Shown: positions 23,189 to 32,750, numbered from the stretch's first letter. The stretch: DNA of 42,741 bases from JASLQO01 sp002327525 (GCA_030744435.1 JASLQO010000030.1:1-42741); one strand, 5' to 3'. Translations and numbers: made by a program. The notes: a model not told the origin generated them from the sequence alone.

Positions 23189-25093
23189 GTGGCAAGAAGC
23201 CTGGCCATCAAAGACGAACACGCCGAGCAGCGCATCTTCCGGGCGCGTGCGTTGATCGTCAGCCTGGTTGCCATCGCGTTGATGGGCGTGCTGGTGTTGC
23301 GCATGGTACAGCTGCAGGTTTGGAAGCACGATTTCTATCAGACGCGATCCGACAACAACCGCATTCAGATTCAGCCGATGGCCCCACCCAGGGGTCTGAT
23401 CTACGACCGCAACGGCGTGCTGCTTGCGGACAACCGCCCGGTGTTCAGTCTCGAAATAGTTCGCGAACGGGTGGGCGACAGCGCGGAAGATCTGGACCGC
23501 TTCATCGAGGAGATCCGTGCGGTCGTGCCGGTGTCGGACAATGAGGTGGCGGAGTTCGAAAAACGTCTCAAGCGCCGTCGGCGCCCGTTCGAGCCTGTCG
23601 CACTGAAGGGCTCGCTCACGGAAGAAGAGATCGCTGTGCTGGCGGTGGATCGTTATCGATTCCCTGGCATGGAGATCAATGCCCAGCTGGCACGACACTA
23701 TCCCTTCGGAGAGTTGTTCGCGCATTCTGTGGGCTCGGTGCGCCGCATCAACGAAGAAGACCTGCGAAAGCTCGACCCGGTTGTCTACAGTGGTACTCGC
23801 TACATGGGTAAACGCGGTGTTGAGCAGTACTACGAGACTTCACTGCATGGTGAGGTCGGCTATCAGCACGTCGAGACCGATGCGCACGGGCGAATACGGC
23901 AGGTACTGGACATACTACCGCCCGTCAGCGGTCAGAACATAAGTCTGAGCCTCGACAGCCGCCTGCAGATAGCGGCGTCCGGTGCGCTAGGCGACCGTCG
24001 TGGCGCAATCGTTGCTCTGGATGTACGTTCCGGCGGAATTCTGGCAATGGTCAGCCACCCGGGTTATGACCCGAATCTGTTCGTCGGTGGCATCAGTCCC
24101 GCGGATTATCGTCATCTGATCACGTCGCGGGACACGCCGCTGTTCAATCGTGCCGTCAATGGGCAGTACGCCCCCGGATCCACGTTCAAACCCATCATGG
24201 GGCTCGCCGGCATCGTGCATGGGCAGACCAACTGGGAGCGTCAGGTGGAAGACCATGGTTGGTTCCGGCTCCCGGAGCAGGAGCGAATCTATCGTGACTG
24301 GAGCTGGAAGAAGGATAATTCCGGCGGCCAGGGTGTGGTCGATCTGCATCGGGCCATCTATCGGTCGTCGAACGTGTATTTCTACGACCTCGCATCAAAG
24401 CTGACCATCCAGCAGATAGATGATTTCGCCGCACAATTCGGCATCGGTCAGGTCACCTCCGTCGACGTTGCGAGTGCGAGTCCCGGGTTGTTGCCGGATC
24501 CGGTATGGAAGCGGCGCATGAAAGGCGAAGCCTGGTATCCGGGTGATAACGTCAATATGGGAATCGGCCAGGGTGATCTGCTGGTAACACCGCTGCAACT
24601 GGCTACCGCCGCAAACGTCATAGCAAACCGTGGTCGTTGGGTACGCCCGAGTTTGCTGCTTGCAAGCGACGGGCAACTGGTCGAGTTGGTGGAAAACGAA
24701 CCATCGCCGCCGATACCCGATGTATCTGGACCGACGCCTGACGACTGGGAACGCATTGTGGATGCCATGGAAGCCGTTGTGCACCGTAACAAGGGATATC
24801 AGCAAGATGGCACGGCGTGGGCGTACATCGGGCGCGATATTGGCTATCGCATGGCGGGTAAGTCGGGTACCGCGCAGGTAGTGGAGATTCGTCAGGGTGA
24901 AGAGTATGGCGAGGAAGAGCTCGACGAATACAACCGCAACCACGCCTGGTTCATCGCCTTTGCGCCGGCGGACGATCCGTCCATAGCCGTTTGCGTACTG
25001 GTCGAAAACGGTGGCGGCGGCAGCTCGGTTGCCGGTCCGGTGGCGAGGGAAGTCATCGACGCCTACCTGCTGCCGCAACTGGCGGCGCGTTGA
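23189..25093 (+). CDS. mrdA: Penicillin-binding protein 2, elongasome transpeptidase
   Basis: 634 residues (633 in E. coli PBP2). One N-terminal transmembrane helix (ALIVSLVAIALMGVLVLRMVQL), a pedestal domain, and a transpeptidase domain with SXXK at Ser331 (APGSTFKP), SXN as SSN (YRSSNVYFYD) and the KSG triad (GKSGTAQVV). It crosslinks peptidoglycan during side-wall elongation with RodA, the next gene. The start is GTG 23189. The conserved run mrdA-rodA-mltB-rlpA-dacA supports the call. Confidence 0.97.
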   Translation: MARSLAIKDEHAEQRIFRARALIVSLVAIALMGVLVLRMVQLQVWKHDFYQTRSDNNRIQIQPMAPPRGLIYDRNGVLLADNRPVFSLEIVRERVGDSAEDLDRFIEEIRAVVPVSDNEVAEFEKRLKRRRRPFEPVALKGSLTEEEIAVLAVDRYRFPGMEINAQLARHYPFGELFAHSVGSVRRINEEDLRKLDPVVYSGTRYMGKRGVEQYYETSLHGEVGYQHVETDAHGRIRQVLDILPPVSGQNISLSLDSRLQIAASGALGDRRGAIVALDVRSGGILAMVSHPGYDPNLFVGGISPADYRHLITSRDTPLFNRAVNGQYAPGSTFKPIMGLAGIVHGQTNWERQVEDHGWFRLPEQERIYRDWSWKKDNSGGQGVVDLHRAIYRSSNVYFYDLASKLTIQQIDDFAAQFGIGQVTSVDVASASPGLLPDPVWKRRMKGEAWYPGDNVNMGIGQGDLLVTPLQLATAANVIANRGRWVRPSLLLASDGQLVELVENEPSPPIPDVSGPTPDDWERIVDAMEAVVHRNKGYQQDGTAWAYIGRDIGYRMAGKSGTAQVVEIRQGEEYGEEELDEYNRNHAWFIAFAPADDPSIAVCVLVENGGGGSSVAGPVAREVIDAYLLPQLAAR

Positions 25094-25103
25094 AGGAGTT
25101 CTC

Positions 25104-26228
25104 GTGAGTGATTTCATCCGTCACATGCCGCAGCGCGGGTCACTGCGGGCACGCGAACAGTTGGTGCGAATCCACCTCGATCCCTTTCTGCTGGCCATGC
25201 TGCTGGTGGTGATGGTTTACGGGCTGGTGGTGCTGTACAGCGCGCTGGATCGCAACGCGGGTGTGTTCAACGCGCAGGTTGTACGTCTGGCACTCGCGCT
25301 GGTCGTGCTGCTGATCGCAGCCCAGGTGCAGCCGCGCACCTACCTGCGATGGGCGCCGGTGGCCTATGTCGTGGGGCTCGGGTTGCTGGTCGCGGTGTTG
25401 ATTTTCGGCGTAACGGTCAACGGCTCGAAGCGCTGGATTGACATTCCGGGACTGATGCGATTTCAGCCGTCGGAACTGATGAAGATCGCCGTACCCATGA
25501 TGGTTGCGTGGTACCTGCACGAGCGTGTGTTGCCGCCGAGTTTCAGGGATCTGCTGGTCTCGCTCGCAATCATCGCGCTACCCGTCGCACTGATCGTGAT
25601 ACAGCCCGATCTCGGCACCGGCATCCTCATCCTGGCAGCGGGTTTAGCGGTGATCCTGCTGGGTGGCATACGCTGGCGGTTGATCGCCTACGCCGGTATC
25701 GCCATCGCGGTAGCCGCTCCCGGGCTCTGGTACACGCTGCAGGACTACCAGCGCCAACGCATTGTGACGTCGTTCGATCCTGAGAGCGACCCGCTGGGTG
25801 CGGGGTGGAACATCATCCAGTCCACCACGGCGATAGGCTCAGGCGGGCTATTCGGCAAGGGTCTGTTCCAGGGTACGCAGAGCCATCTCGACTTTCTGCC
25901 GGAGGCACAGACCGATTTCGTCTTTGCCGTTATCGGTGAGGAGCTGGGATTTGTGGGCGTGGTTGCCCTTTTGGTGCTGTATCTCGTCATCCTGATGCGG
26001 GGTCTGTGGGTGGCGTCTAAGGCGCCAAACACCTTTGGCCGTTTGCTGGCCGGGGCACTAACGCTGGTCTTTTTTGTCTACGTGTTCGTGAACATCGCAA
26101 TGGTGGCGGGCCTGTTACCAGTGGTCGGCGTGCCCCTGCCGCTGGTGAGTTATGGTGGAACGTCTGCCATCACGCTGTTGGCGGGCTTCGGTATTATTAT
26201 GTCCATCCGCACGCACAGGACCTGGTAG
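25104..26228 (+). CDS. rodA: Peptidoglycan glycosyltransferase RodA
   Basis: 374 residues from GTG 25104 (MSDFIRHMPQRG), with AAGGAG at 25093-25098; the longer open frame to 25011 runs within mrdA. It is a SEDS polytopic polymerase, partner of PBP2. Family blocks are seen: GSKRWIDIPGLMRFQPSELMKI, QPDLGTGILILAAG, and GLLPVVGVPLPLVSYGGTS near the C-terminus. The catalytic Asp region (E. coli D262) corresponds to the loop ESDPLGAGWNIIQSTTAIGSGG. Confidence 0.97.
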   Translation: MSDFIRHMPQRGSLRAREQLVRIHLDPFLLAMLLVVMVYGLVVLYSALDRNAGVFNAQVVRLALALVVLLIAAQVQPRTYLRWAPVAYVVGLGLLVAVLIFGVTVNGSKRWIDIPGLMRFQPSELMKIAVPMMVAWYLHERVLPPSFRDLLVSLAIIALPVALIVIQPDLGTGILILAAGLAVILLGGIRWRLIAYAGIAIAVAAPGLWYTLQDYQRQRIVTSFDPESDPLGAGWNIIQSTTAIGSGGLFGKGLFQGTQSHLDFLPEAQTDFVFAVIGEELGFVGVVALLVLYLVILMRGLWVASKAPNTFGRLLAGALTLVFFVYVFVNIAMVAGLLPVVGVPLPLVSYGGTSAITLLAGFGIIMSIRTHRTW

Positions 26229-26276
26229 TTCATGACGGACGAGGGTTCGGGAGCGGATACGCACGGCTGGCCGGTA

Positions 26277-27278
26277 ATGAGGAGTATTGTGCGCATAGTG
26301 GGTTTGCTGGGTGTAGTTGCAGTGCTATTGCACGGACCGGTAAGCGCGGATTACGCGAATCGGGAAGATGTCCAGCGATACATGGACGAACTACACACAG
26401 AGCACGGATTCTCGAAGGACGAATTGCAGATCATCTTCACGGAAGCGGAACGCCAGCAGAGTATCCTGGATGCCATCGCGCGCCCGGCGGAGCGCACGCT
26501 GAAATGGTTTGAATACCGCCGTCGCTTCATGGATGAGTCACGCATCGAGGGTGGAGTGCGCTTCTGGGATGACAACGAAGCGGCGCTGCGCCTGGCTGAG
26601 GACGAGTATGGGGTCGCGCCGGAGTATATCGTCGGCATCATAGGTGTGGAGACGCGATACGGTCGCATCGTCGGCAAACACCGCGTCATCGACGCGCTCA
26701 GCACTCTCGCCTTCGATTACCCCAGCCGCAGCGCTTTCTTCAGGAAAGAGCTGACCCAGTTCTTGCTGCTGGTGCGGGAGGAAGATCAGGCGTTCGATGC
26801 GCTGAAGGGATCGTACGCCGGTGCGATGGGATATGGACAGTTTATTCCATCGAGCTACCGCGCATATGCCGTAGACTTCGATGGCGACGGCGTGAGAGAT
26901 ATCTGGAACAACACGACGGATGCCATCGGCAGTGTGGCGAACTACTTCGGCGAACACGGCTGGCAGGGATCCGGCCCGGCGTTCGTGCAGGTATATCCGG
27001 GTGGAAGCAATGCCGATGAGGTGCTCGCCCCTGGCCTCGAACTCGACACCACGGTTGGCGCACTAAAAAAAGTGGGGATTGAAGTAAGGGATGTACCGGA
27101 AGGTACGGCAGCAGCACTCATGAGGATGGATCTGGCGGAAGGCGCCGAGTACTGGCTCGGGTTGCACGACTACTACGTCATTACGCGCTACAACCACAGC
27201 AAGATGTATGCGCTTGCTGTGCATCAACTGGCCCAGGCCATCAAGACGCGCCGTGCGGCGACGCTGGCATCGCGCTGA
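26277..27278 (+). CDS. mltB: Lytic murein transglycosylase B
   Basis: 333 residues if started at ATG 26277, which gives a clean signal peptide (MRSIVRIVGLLGVVAVLLHGPVSA). An ATG at 26232 would add 15 mostly acidic residues before it and has AGGA 11 nt upstream, so the start is not settled. There is no lipobox Cys, so it is likely periplasmic rather than a lipoprotein. The glycosylase motif GIIGVETRYGR holds the catalytic Glu; AMGYGQFIPSSYRAYAVDFDGDG follows. It cleaves glycan strands to 1,6-anhydro ends. It lies 3-48 nt after rodA. Confidence 0.93.
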   Translation: MRSIVRIVGLLGVVAVLLHGPVSADYANREDVQRYMDELHTEHGFSKDELQIIFTEAERQQSILDAIARPAERTLKWFEYRRRFMDESRIEGGVRFWDDNEAALRLAEDEYGVAPEYIVGIIGVETRYGRIVGKHRVIDALSTLAFDYPSRSAFFRKELTQFLLLVREEDQAFDALKGSYAGAMGYGQFIPSSYRAYAVDFDGDGVRDIWNNTTDAIGSVANYFGEHGWQGSGPAFVQVYPGGSNADEVLAPGLELDTTVGALKKVGIEVRDVPEGTAAALMRMDLAEGAEYWLGLHDYYVITRYNHSKMYALAVHQLAQAIKTRRAATLASR

Positions 27279-27281
27279 TTG

Positions 27282-28028
27282 ATGCGATCAGTTGCTACAG
27301 CGATAACCCTGGCCATGTCCCTGCTGCTTGTCGCATGTGGCGGTATGCGGCCACATAACGGTGACGGGGCACCGCATCGCCCGCCACCGGGTCTCGATTC
27401 TCTGCCCGATCCGGTTCCCCGGGAGGAGGCGCGTTCCCGGTATGGCAATCCACCGAGCTACACAGTAGATGGCCGAACGTACAGGGTGCTCGAGAGCAGT
27501 AAGGGGTATCGGGAGGATGGGCTGGCTTCCTGGTATGGCACCAAGTTCCATGGCCGGCGAACGTCCAGCGGCGAGCCCTATGACATGTACCAACTCACAG
27601 CGGCGCACCGCACCTTACCCATTCCGAGCTATGTCCGTGTCACACGCCTGGACACGGGTCAGTCCACTATCGTGCGGGTCAACGATCGCGGTCCGTTCCA
27701 CGATTCACGTATCATTGACCTGTCTTATGCGGCGGCGGTGAAGCTCGGCTTTGTTCATGGTGGTACCGCCCGCGTGCGAGTAGAGTCGCTGGAACGGACC
27801 CGGGCCTACTACCTGCAGGCGGGCGCGTTCAGCGAGTTCGGTGTCGCCAATGATTTGCAGCGGCGACTGGAAGCGCGCACTGGGCTGGAGGCCTTCATCG
27901 TCAAAACGCCTGCCGACAGTCTTTACCGGGTTCGTGTCGGACCTGTGGAGGGCGAAGAAGAAGCGCGCCGGCTGCAGTCCATGATAAGCGGCGCGGAAAT
28001 GGAAACGCCTGTCATACTCGCCGATTGA
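27282..28028 (+). CDS. rlpA: Septal ring lytic transglycosylase RlpA family lipoprotein
   Basis: 248 residues. ATG 27282; a TTG codon directly before it is not needed. Signal with lipobox LVAC (SLLLVACGG). A double-psi beta-barrel domain (GLASWYGTKFHGRRTSSGEPYDMYQLTAAHRTLPIPSYVRVTRLDTGQS...VNDRGPFHDSRIIDLS, about residues 76-155) with the active Asp in NDRGPF, then a C-terminal SPOR domain (YYLQAGAFSEFGVANDLQRRLE...YRVRVGPVEGEEEA) that binds denuded septal glycan. In Pseudomonas RlpA cuts such glycans. It overlaps none of its neighbours but abuts mltB by 3 nt. Confidence 0.95.
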   Translation: MRSVATAITLAMSLLLVACGGMRPHNGDGAPHRPPPGLDSLPDPVPREEARSRYGNPPSYTVDGRTYRVLESSKGYREDGLASWYGTKFHGRRTSSGEPYDMYQLTAAHRTLPIPSYVRVTRLDTGQSTIVRVNDRGPFHDSRIIDLSYAAAVKLGFVHGGTARVRVESLERTRAYYLQAGAFSEFGVANDLQRRLEARTGLEAFIVKTPADSLYRVRVGPVEGEEEARRLQSMISGAEMETPVILAD

Positions 28029-28048
28029 ATCCAGAGGAACCTTTGTTG

Positions 28049-29224
28049 ATGTATTCCCGAATTCCCATGTGTCGCGTACTACCACGCGTGCTAGTCTGTC
28101 TGCTCACGTGGTGCGTGCTTCCGGCGATCGCGGCACAGGATCCGCTGATCCTGCCACCGGCTCCGCAGGCCGCGGCGTCCGGCTATCTGCTCATCGACGC
28201 AGACAGCCAGAAGGTGCTGGCCGAGAACAACAGCCAGGAAGCATTGCCACCGGCGAGCCTCACCAAGATCATGACCAGTTACTTGGCCGCCGCGGAGCTC
28301 GCCAGCGGCCGCGTCAGCATGACGGATGAGGTTTCGATCAGCGTGAAGGCGTGGCGAACTCCAGGGTCACGAATGTTCATTCAGGAAGGGACCACGGTGC
28401 TCTTCGAAGACCTTTTGAAAGGCATGATCATCCAATCTGGCAACGACGCCAGCGTGGCGATTGCAGAGCACATAGGGGGTAGCGAGGATGCCTTCGCCGA
28501 TATGATGAACCAGCAGGCAGCACAGCTCGGTATGCGGGATACGCAGTATATGAACGCCACTGGCTTACCGGCTGAAGGGCATCACACCACGGCCTGGGAC
28601 CTGTCACTGCTGACGCGTGATCTGATCACCCGCTTTCCTGAACACTACGCAATGTACGCGGAGAAGTCGTATCGCTACAACGACATCGACCAGCCGAATC
28701 GCAATCGATTGTTGTGGCGTGACCGTACCGTAGATGGTGTCAAGACCGGACATACGAAAGAAGCCGGCTACTGTCTCGTGGCCTCTGCGGTGCGAAATGG
28801 TATGCGCCTGATTTCTGTGGTGATGGGCACGGACGGCGATGAGACCCGCATGCGCGAGAGCCAGAAGCTCCTTTCGTACGGTTTTCGCTATCACGAAACC
28901 AGGCGTATGTACGAACCCAGTGTCTCGCTCAAGAACATGGAGGTCTGGTACGGGGAAAGCGAGCAGATCGACATCGGCGTGCTGGCCCCCGTGATCATCA
29001 CCATCCCGCGGGGGCATTACGAAGAGGTGGAGCCACAGCTTGTCGTACCGATGCGTGTGGAAGCACCAATCGTGAAGGGGCAGAAAATCGGCGAACTGGA
29101 GTTGAATCTGCGTGGCGATGTGTTGCACAGAGTAGATCTCATTGCCTTGCAGGATGTACCCGAGGGTGGCGTGTTTTCCCGGCTGGGTGATTTCCTCTAT
29201 CTGTTCTTTGCCGAGTTGTTCTAA
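28049..29224 (+). CDS. dacA: D-alanyl-D-alanine carboxypeptidase (PBP5/6 family)
   Basis: 391 residues from ATG 28049, with AGAGGA at 28033-28038. N-terminal signal (LPRVLVCLLTWCVLPAIAAQ). Active site SXXK at Ser70 (PASLTKIM), SGN (QSGNDAS) and KTG (GVKTGHT). A C-terminal beta domain and a terminal amphipathic helix (SRLGDFLYLFFAELF) for membrane anchoring, as in PBP5/6. It trims pentapeptides. It is the last wall gene of the cluster, followed 4 nt later by ybeD. Confidence 0.96.
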   Translation: MYSRIPMCRVLPRVLVCLLTWCVLPAIAAQDPLILPPAPQAAASGYLLIDADSQKVLAENNSQEALPPASLTKIMTSYLAAAELASGRVSMTDEVSISVKAWRTPGSRMFIQEGTTVLFEDLLKGMIIQSGNDASVAIAEHIGGSEDAFADMMNQQAAQLGMRDTQYMNATGLPAEGHHTTAWDLSLLTRDLITRFPEHYAMYAEKSYRYNDIDQPNRNRLLWRDRTVDGVKTGHTKEAGYCLVASAVRNGMRLISVVMGTDGDETRMRESQKLLSYGFRYHETRRMYEPSVSLKNMEVWYGESEQIDIGVLAPVIITIPRGHYEEVEPQLVVPMRVEAPIVKGQKIGELELNLRGDVLHRVDLIALQDVPEGGVFSRLGDFLYLFFAELF

Positions 29225-29228
29225 GTGC

Positions 29229-29492
29229 ATGACCGATATGCTCACCATCGAATTTCCCTGCGACTATCCGATAAAGATCATCGGTTTGGGTGAAGATGGC
29301 TTCGCCGCTCGCATGCTCGGAATCGTTCAGCGTCACGCACCGGAGGTGGAGGGCTTTCGCATGCGCGCGCGAGAGAGCCGAAATGGCAAGTACCTCTCCA
29401 TCACGGTGAGTATCTGGGCGAGTGGCGAGGCTCAGCTGCGCGACTTGCACCGGGACCTCATCAGCGATCCCGACGTGAAAATGGTGCTGTAG
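29229..29492 (+). CDS. ybeD: DUF493 (YbeD) family protein
   Basis: 87 residues, the same length as E. coli YbeD, from ATG 29229 (MTDMLTIEFPCDYPIKIIGLGEDGF); the longer open frame overlaps dacA and is rejected. It is a small ACT-like fold protein usually found between dacA and lipB; its role is not firmly known. Its stop overlaps the lipB GTG by one base (TAGTG). Confidence 0.94.
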   Translation: MTDMLTIEFPCDYPIKIIGLGEDGFAARMLGIVQRHAPEVEGFRMRARESRNGKYLSITVSIWASGEAQLRDLHRDLISDPDVKMVL

Positions 29493-30145
29493 TGGCTCGC
29501 CCGGTGAAAGTCAGTGACCTTGGGCACACGCACTACAAGCAGGTGTTCGAGGACATGCGGCGCTACACCGATGCGCGTGTTGACGACAGTGAAGATCTGC
29601 TCTGGCTCACAGAACACCATCCGGTATTCACTCAGGGACAGGCCGGCAAGGCCGAGCATGTACTGGCACCCGGAGACATCCCGGTGGTGCAGACCGATCG
29701 AGGCGGTCAGGTGACCTATCACGGACCGGGGCAGATTGTCTGTTATCTGCTGTTCGACCTGCGGCGCCTTGGATTGTCCGTGCGTGATCTCGTCAGTGGA
29801 ATCGAACGGTCGATGATTGCTGTGCTGGCACGGCACGAAGTGCACGGTGAGATGCGCGATGGTGCCCCGGGTGTGTATGTGGATGGTGTCAAAATTGGCG
29901 CACTGGGTCTGAGGGTGCGGCGGGGTTGTTCCTACCATGGCCTCAGCCTCAACGTGGACATGGACCTCGAGCCTTTCTCGCGGATCAACCCCTGCGGATT
30001 CGACAATCTCGAGGTCACCCAGCTCTCCACACTGGCGCCGGCGGCGGGCATCGAAGTGGTGCGTGAGCAGCTGCTCGAAGAGCTTGCCAGTATCTACGGC
30101 ATCAACCTGAGCATATCGGACAGTCCTGCCGCTTCGGAAGCCTGA
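29492..30145 (+). CDS. lipB: Octanoyl-[acyl-carrier-protein] protein N-octanoyltransferase
   Basis: 217 residues (213 in E. coli). It moves octanoate from ACP to lipoyl domains. The start is GTG 29492. Motifs TDRGGQVTYHGPGQIVCYLLFDL, GVKIGALGLRV (Lys134) and NPCGFDNLEVTQ (Cys168) match the E. coli Lys135/Cys169 pair. The partner lipA, which often follows, is not here; the next genes are on the other strand. The last 44 nt overlap the 3' end of the convergent moeB-like gene. Confidence 0.96.
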   Translation: MARPVKVSDLGHTHYKQVFEDMRRYTDARVDDSEDLLWLTEHHPVFTQGQAGKAEHVLAPGDIPVVQTDRGGQVTYHGPGQIVCYLLFDLRRLGLSVRDLVSGIERSMIAVLARHEVHGEMRDGAPGVYVDGVKIGALGLRVRRGCSYHGLSLNVDMDLEPFSRINPCGFDNLEVTQLSTLAPAAGIEVVREQLLEELASIYGINLSISDSPAASEA

Positions 30146-30845
30146 GCTTCCGCCAATCCGCGTACTTTGCATCGTAGTACAGCAGAGCACCGGCCAGGCT
30201 CTCACCAACGCCGGTGATCAACTTGATGGCCTCCATGGCCTGCATCGTACCGATCACTCCCACCAGGGGGGCGATAACGCCGTTCTCTGAGCAATTGAGC
30301 GCCTGGTCGTCGCCGTCGAGGTACAAACAGCGGTAGCAAGGGGAGTCCGCATCGCGTGGGTCGAACACGGTAACCTGACCCTCCCAGCGGATGGCCGCAC
30401 CCGAAACCAGCGGGACACCCGCCTTCCAGCAGGTGTCGTTGATGGCGAAGCGGACATCGAAGTTGTCGCTGGCGTCGCAAACGAGGTCCACACCATCGAG
30501 CAGGTTCTCAAGCGCTGTCGCATCGAGCCGGGCTTCGATGGTTTCGAGGTAACACTCGGGGTTGAGCGCATTCAGAGTGTGCTGCGCGGATTTCACCTTG
30601 GGTAGCCCCAGTGAGGCTTGTGTGTGTACGATCTGGCGTTGCAGGTTAGAGAGATCCACCGCATCGTCGTCCGCCAGAATCAGCTTGCCGACGCCGGCGG
30701 CAGCCAGATACATCGCCAGCGGCGAGCCGAGACCCCCCATGCCGACAATAAGAACCCGTGCTGCGCACAGTTTCTCCTGGCCGGCCACGTCCACTTCCGG
30801 CAGCATGATCTGCCGGCTGTAGCGCATGAGTTGTTCGTCATCCAT
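30102..30845 (-). CDS. moeB: MoeB/ThiF-family E1-like adenylyltransferase
   Basis: 247 residues from ATG 30845 (MDDEQLMRYSRQIMLPEVDVAGQEKL); TTG at 30866 would add seven. It adenylates the C-terminal Gly-Gly of a sulfur-carrier protein (MoaD or ThiS). GMGGLGSPLAMYLAAAG is the ATP-binding loop, NLQRQIVH the family block, Cys in ALNCSENGV the equivalent of the MoeB/ThiF active Cys, and CYRC with C-terminal CPIC are the zinc ligands. The start overlaps the prmC stop by 8 nt. The final zinc-ligand codons lie in the overlap with lipB. MoeB is favoured over ThiF by the hemA-prfA-prmC-moeB order; the acceptor is not shown here. Confidence 0.9.
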   Translation of the reverse strand: MDDEQLMRYSRQIMLPEVDVAGQEKLCAARVLIVGMGGLGSPLAMYLAAAGVGKLILADDDAVDLSNLQRQIVHTQASLGLPKVKSAQHTLNALNPECYLETIEARLDATALENLLDGVDLVCDASDNFDVRFAINDTCWKAGVPLVSGAAIRWEGQVTVFDPRDADSPCYRCLYLDGDDQALNCSENGVIAPLVGVIGTMQAMEAIKLITGVGESLAGALLYYDAKYADWRKLRLPKRQDCPICSG

Positions 30846-31662
30846 GGTGGGGATTGTAACGGCCAATGGAGGCGCGTTCGCGCTCGCCGAGATCGTGGTG
30901 TGTCTCTACTCCGGTGAAACCCGCCGCACAGAGCAACGCCCGAACGTCGGCGCCCTGATCGTAGCCGTGTTCCAGTAGCAGCAAGCCTGCTTCCCTCAAG
31001 CACGATGCGGCGTTCGCCACGATGTGCTTGATGGCCTCTAGTCCCGTGGATCCCCCTACCAGCGCCCGCAGTGGTTCGTGACCGAGATTTCGGAGGTGAG
31101 GATCGCCGGCGCGCACGTAGGGCGGGTTGACCACGATGGCGTCGAAGCGGGTGGTAAGTTCTTCGAACCAGTCGCTCTTGATCAACACGATGTCTGCGTC
31201 ATGGGCCCTGGCATTGCGCCGGGCCACGGCCAATGCATCGTCTGAGATATCAGTCGCAGTGACGATCAGGTCGGGGCGCTCTAGCTTGAGCGCGATGGCG
31301 ATCGCGCCACTGCCCGTGGCGAGTTCCAGTATCCGGGCCTTTTCCGGCAAGCGCCTCAGCGCCAGATCGACCAGAACCTCGGTATCCGGTCGTGGCACCA
31401 GGACACAGGGGTCCACCGCCAGAGTCAGGGAGCGAAAGGCCTGGTGGCCGGTGAGGTAGCCCATGGGTTCACCGGCGTGCCAGCGCGCCGCCAGATCGTC
31501 GAGGCGCGCGCCGTGCGCTGCTGAAATGGGCATGTCGGGGTGGGCGAGTAGTTGCGCGCGGGATACACCAAGCACATGTGCGATGAGAACATCGGCGTCG
31601 TGGCGGTCGATATCACCGTGACGCATACGCCAGGAAGCTACCTCGTGGGCTGCCTCGTTCAC
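30838..31662 (-). CDS. prmC: Release-factor glutamine methyltransferase PrmC
   Basis: 274 residues (277 in E. coli). It methylates the Gln of the GGQ motif in RF1 and RF2; the RF1 gene is directly upstream. AdoMet site LELATGSGAIAIALKLERPD and the catalytic NPPY (VVNPPYVRAGD) are present. The start overlaps the prfA end by 4 nt, and it overlaps the moeB start by 8 nt, so translation is coupled. Confidence 0.97.
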   Translation of the reverse strand: MNEAAHEVASWRMRHGDIDRHDADVLIAHVLGVSRAQLLAHPDMPISAAHGARLDDLAARWHAGEPMGYLTGHQAFRSLTLAVDPCVLVPRPDTEVLVDLALRRLPEKARILELATGSGAIAIALKLERPDLIVTATDISDDALAVARRNARAHDADIVLIKSDWFEELTTRFDAIVVNPPYVRAGDPHLRNLGHEPLRALVGGSTGLEAIKHIVANAASCLREAGLLLLEHGYDQGADVRALLCAAGFTGVETHHDLGERERASIGRYNPHHG

Positions 31663-32750
31663 TCGTCGGAGAGACTGGCCAGCTGGTCAGCCTGGTGTTC
31701 CTGAATGAGAGGTTGCACCAGATTGTCGAGGCCACCCTCGATCACCTCGTCGAGTTTGTACAGTGTGAGATTGATGCGGTGATCGGTCACTCTGCCCTGA
31801 GGGAAGTTGTACGTGCGAATACGCTCCGAGCGGTCTCCGGAACCCACCAGCGATCGACGTGATTCGGCTTGTTCGCTTTGTTGTCGTTCCTGGGCCGCGT
31901 CCAGGAGCCTGGCCTGCAGCAGGGACATGGCGCGGGCTCTGTTCTTGTGCTGCGAGCGTTCGTCCTGGCACTCCACAACGATTCCAGTAGGCAAATGTGT
32001 TAGGCGCACGGCGGAGTCAGTTTTGTTGACGTGCTGCCCACCGGCGCCGGATGCTCTGTAAGTATCGACGCGCAGGTCGACCTTGTTGATCTCTATCTCG
32101 GCGATGTCTTCCGCTTCCGGCAGAATAGCCACGGTGCAGGCGGAAGTATGGATACGCCCCTGAGATTCGGTTTCGGGCACACGCTGTACGCGATGGGCGC
32201 CAGACTCGAACTTGAGCTGACTGTATACATCGCGGCCCTCGACTCGGGAGATCACTTCCTTGAAACCACCGTGTTCTCCGGGGCGCTGGCTGAGTACTTC
32301 CATATTCCAGCCCTTGCCCTCGGCGTACTTGGAGTACATGCGGAATAGATCGCCCGAAAATATCGCCGCCTCGTCTCCGCCGGTGCCCGCGCGAATCTCC
32401 AGGAATACATTGGAGGCATCGTTGGGATCGCGAGGTAGCAGCAGGGTTTTGAGTTTCGCTTCTTCGCCGACGAGCCGCGCGCTGATCTCGGCCATATCGT
32501 CGCTTGCGAGCTGTCGCATCTCGGGATCGTCGTCCTGCCCGAGTGTCTCGGCCTCCGCGTTGTCTGCCTTCAACTTCTCCACATTGCGAAAGGTCGTGAT
32601 TACCGGCTCAAGTTCGGCGAACTCCTTGGATAGCGCGGTGAACTTGTCGCGATCGGCCATGACATCCGGATCAGACAACAACACAGCAACCTCGTCGAAA
32701 CGATCGGTCAAATCGGCCAGCTTGGCCAGCATGGAAGGGGTCAACGACAT
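31659..32750 (-). CDS. prfA: Peptide chain release factor 1
   Basis: 363 residues (360 in E. coli) from ATG 32750 (MSLTPSMLAKLADLTDRFDEV); a GTG at 32759 overlapping the hemA stop (TAGTG) is an alternative giving 366. The stop-codon recognition motif PXT is PET at residues 192-194, typical of RF1 (UAA/UAG), and GGQ is at 237-239 (SGAGGQHVNKTDSAVR). It lies between hemA and prmC, the standard order. Confidence 0.97.
   Translation of the reverse strand: MSLTPSMLAKLADLTDRFDEVAVLLSDPDVMADRDKFTALSKEFAELEPVITTFRNVEKLKADNAEAETLGQDDDPEMRQLASDDMAEISARLVGEEAKLKTLLLPRDPNDASNVFLEIRAGTGGDEAAIFSGDLFRMYSKYAEGKGWNMEVLSQRPGEHGGFKEVISRVEGRDVYSQLKFESGAHRVQRVPETESQGRIHTSACTVAILPEAEDIAEIEINKVDLRVDTYRASGAGGQHVNKTDSAVRLTHLPTGIVVECQDERSQHKNRARAMSLLQARLLDAAQERQQSEQAESRRSLVGSGDRSERIRTYNFPQGRVTDHRINLTLYKLDEVIEGGLDNLVQPLIQEHQADQLASLSDE

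Noticed and set aside
22757..23725. Minus-strand frame of 322 codons opposite rlmH and mrdA
   Set aside because: It has no family features and covers two well-supported genes on the other strand.
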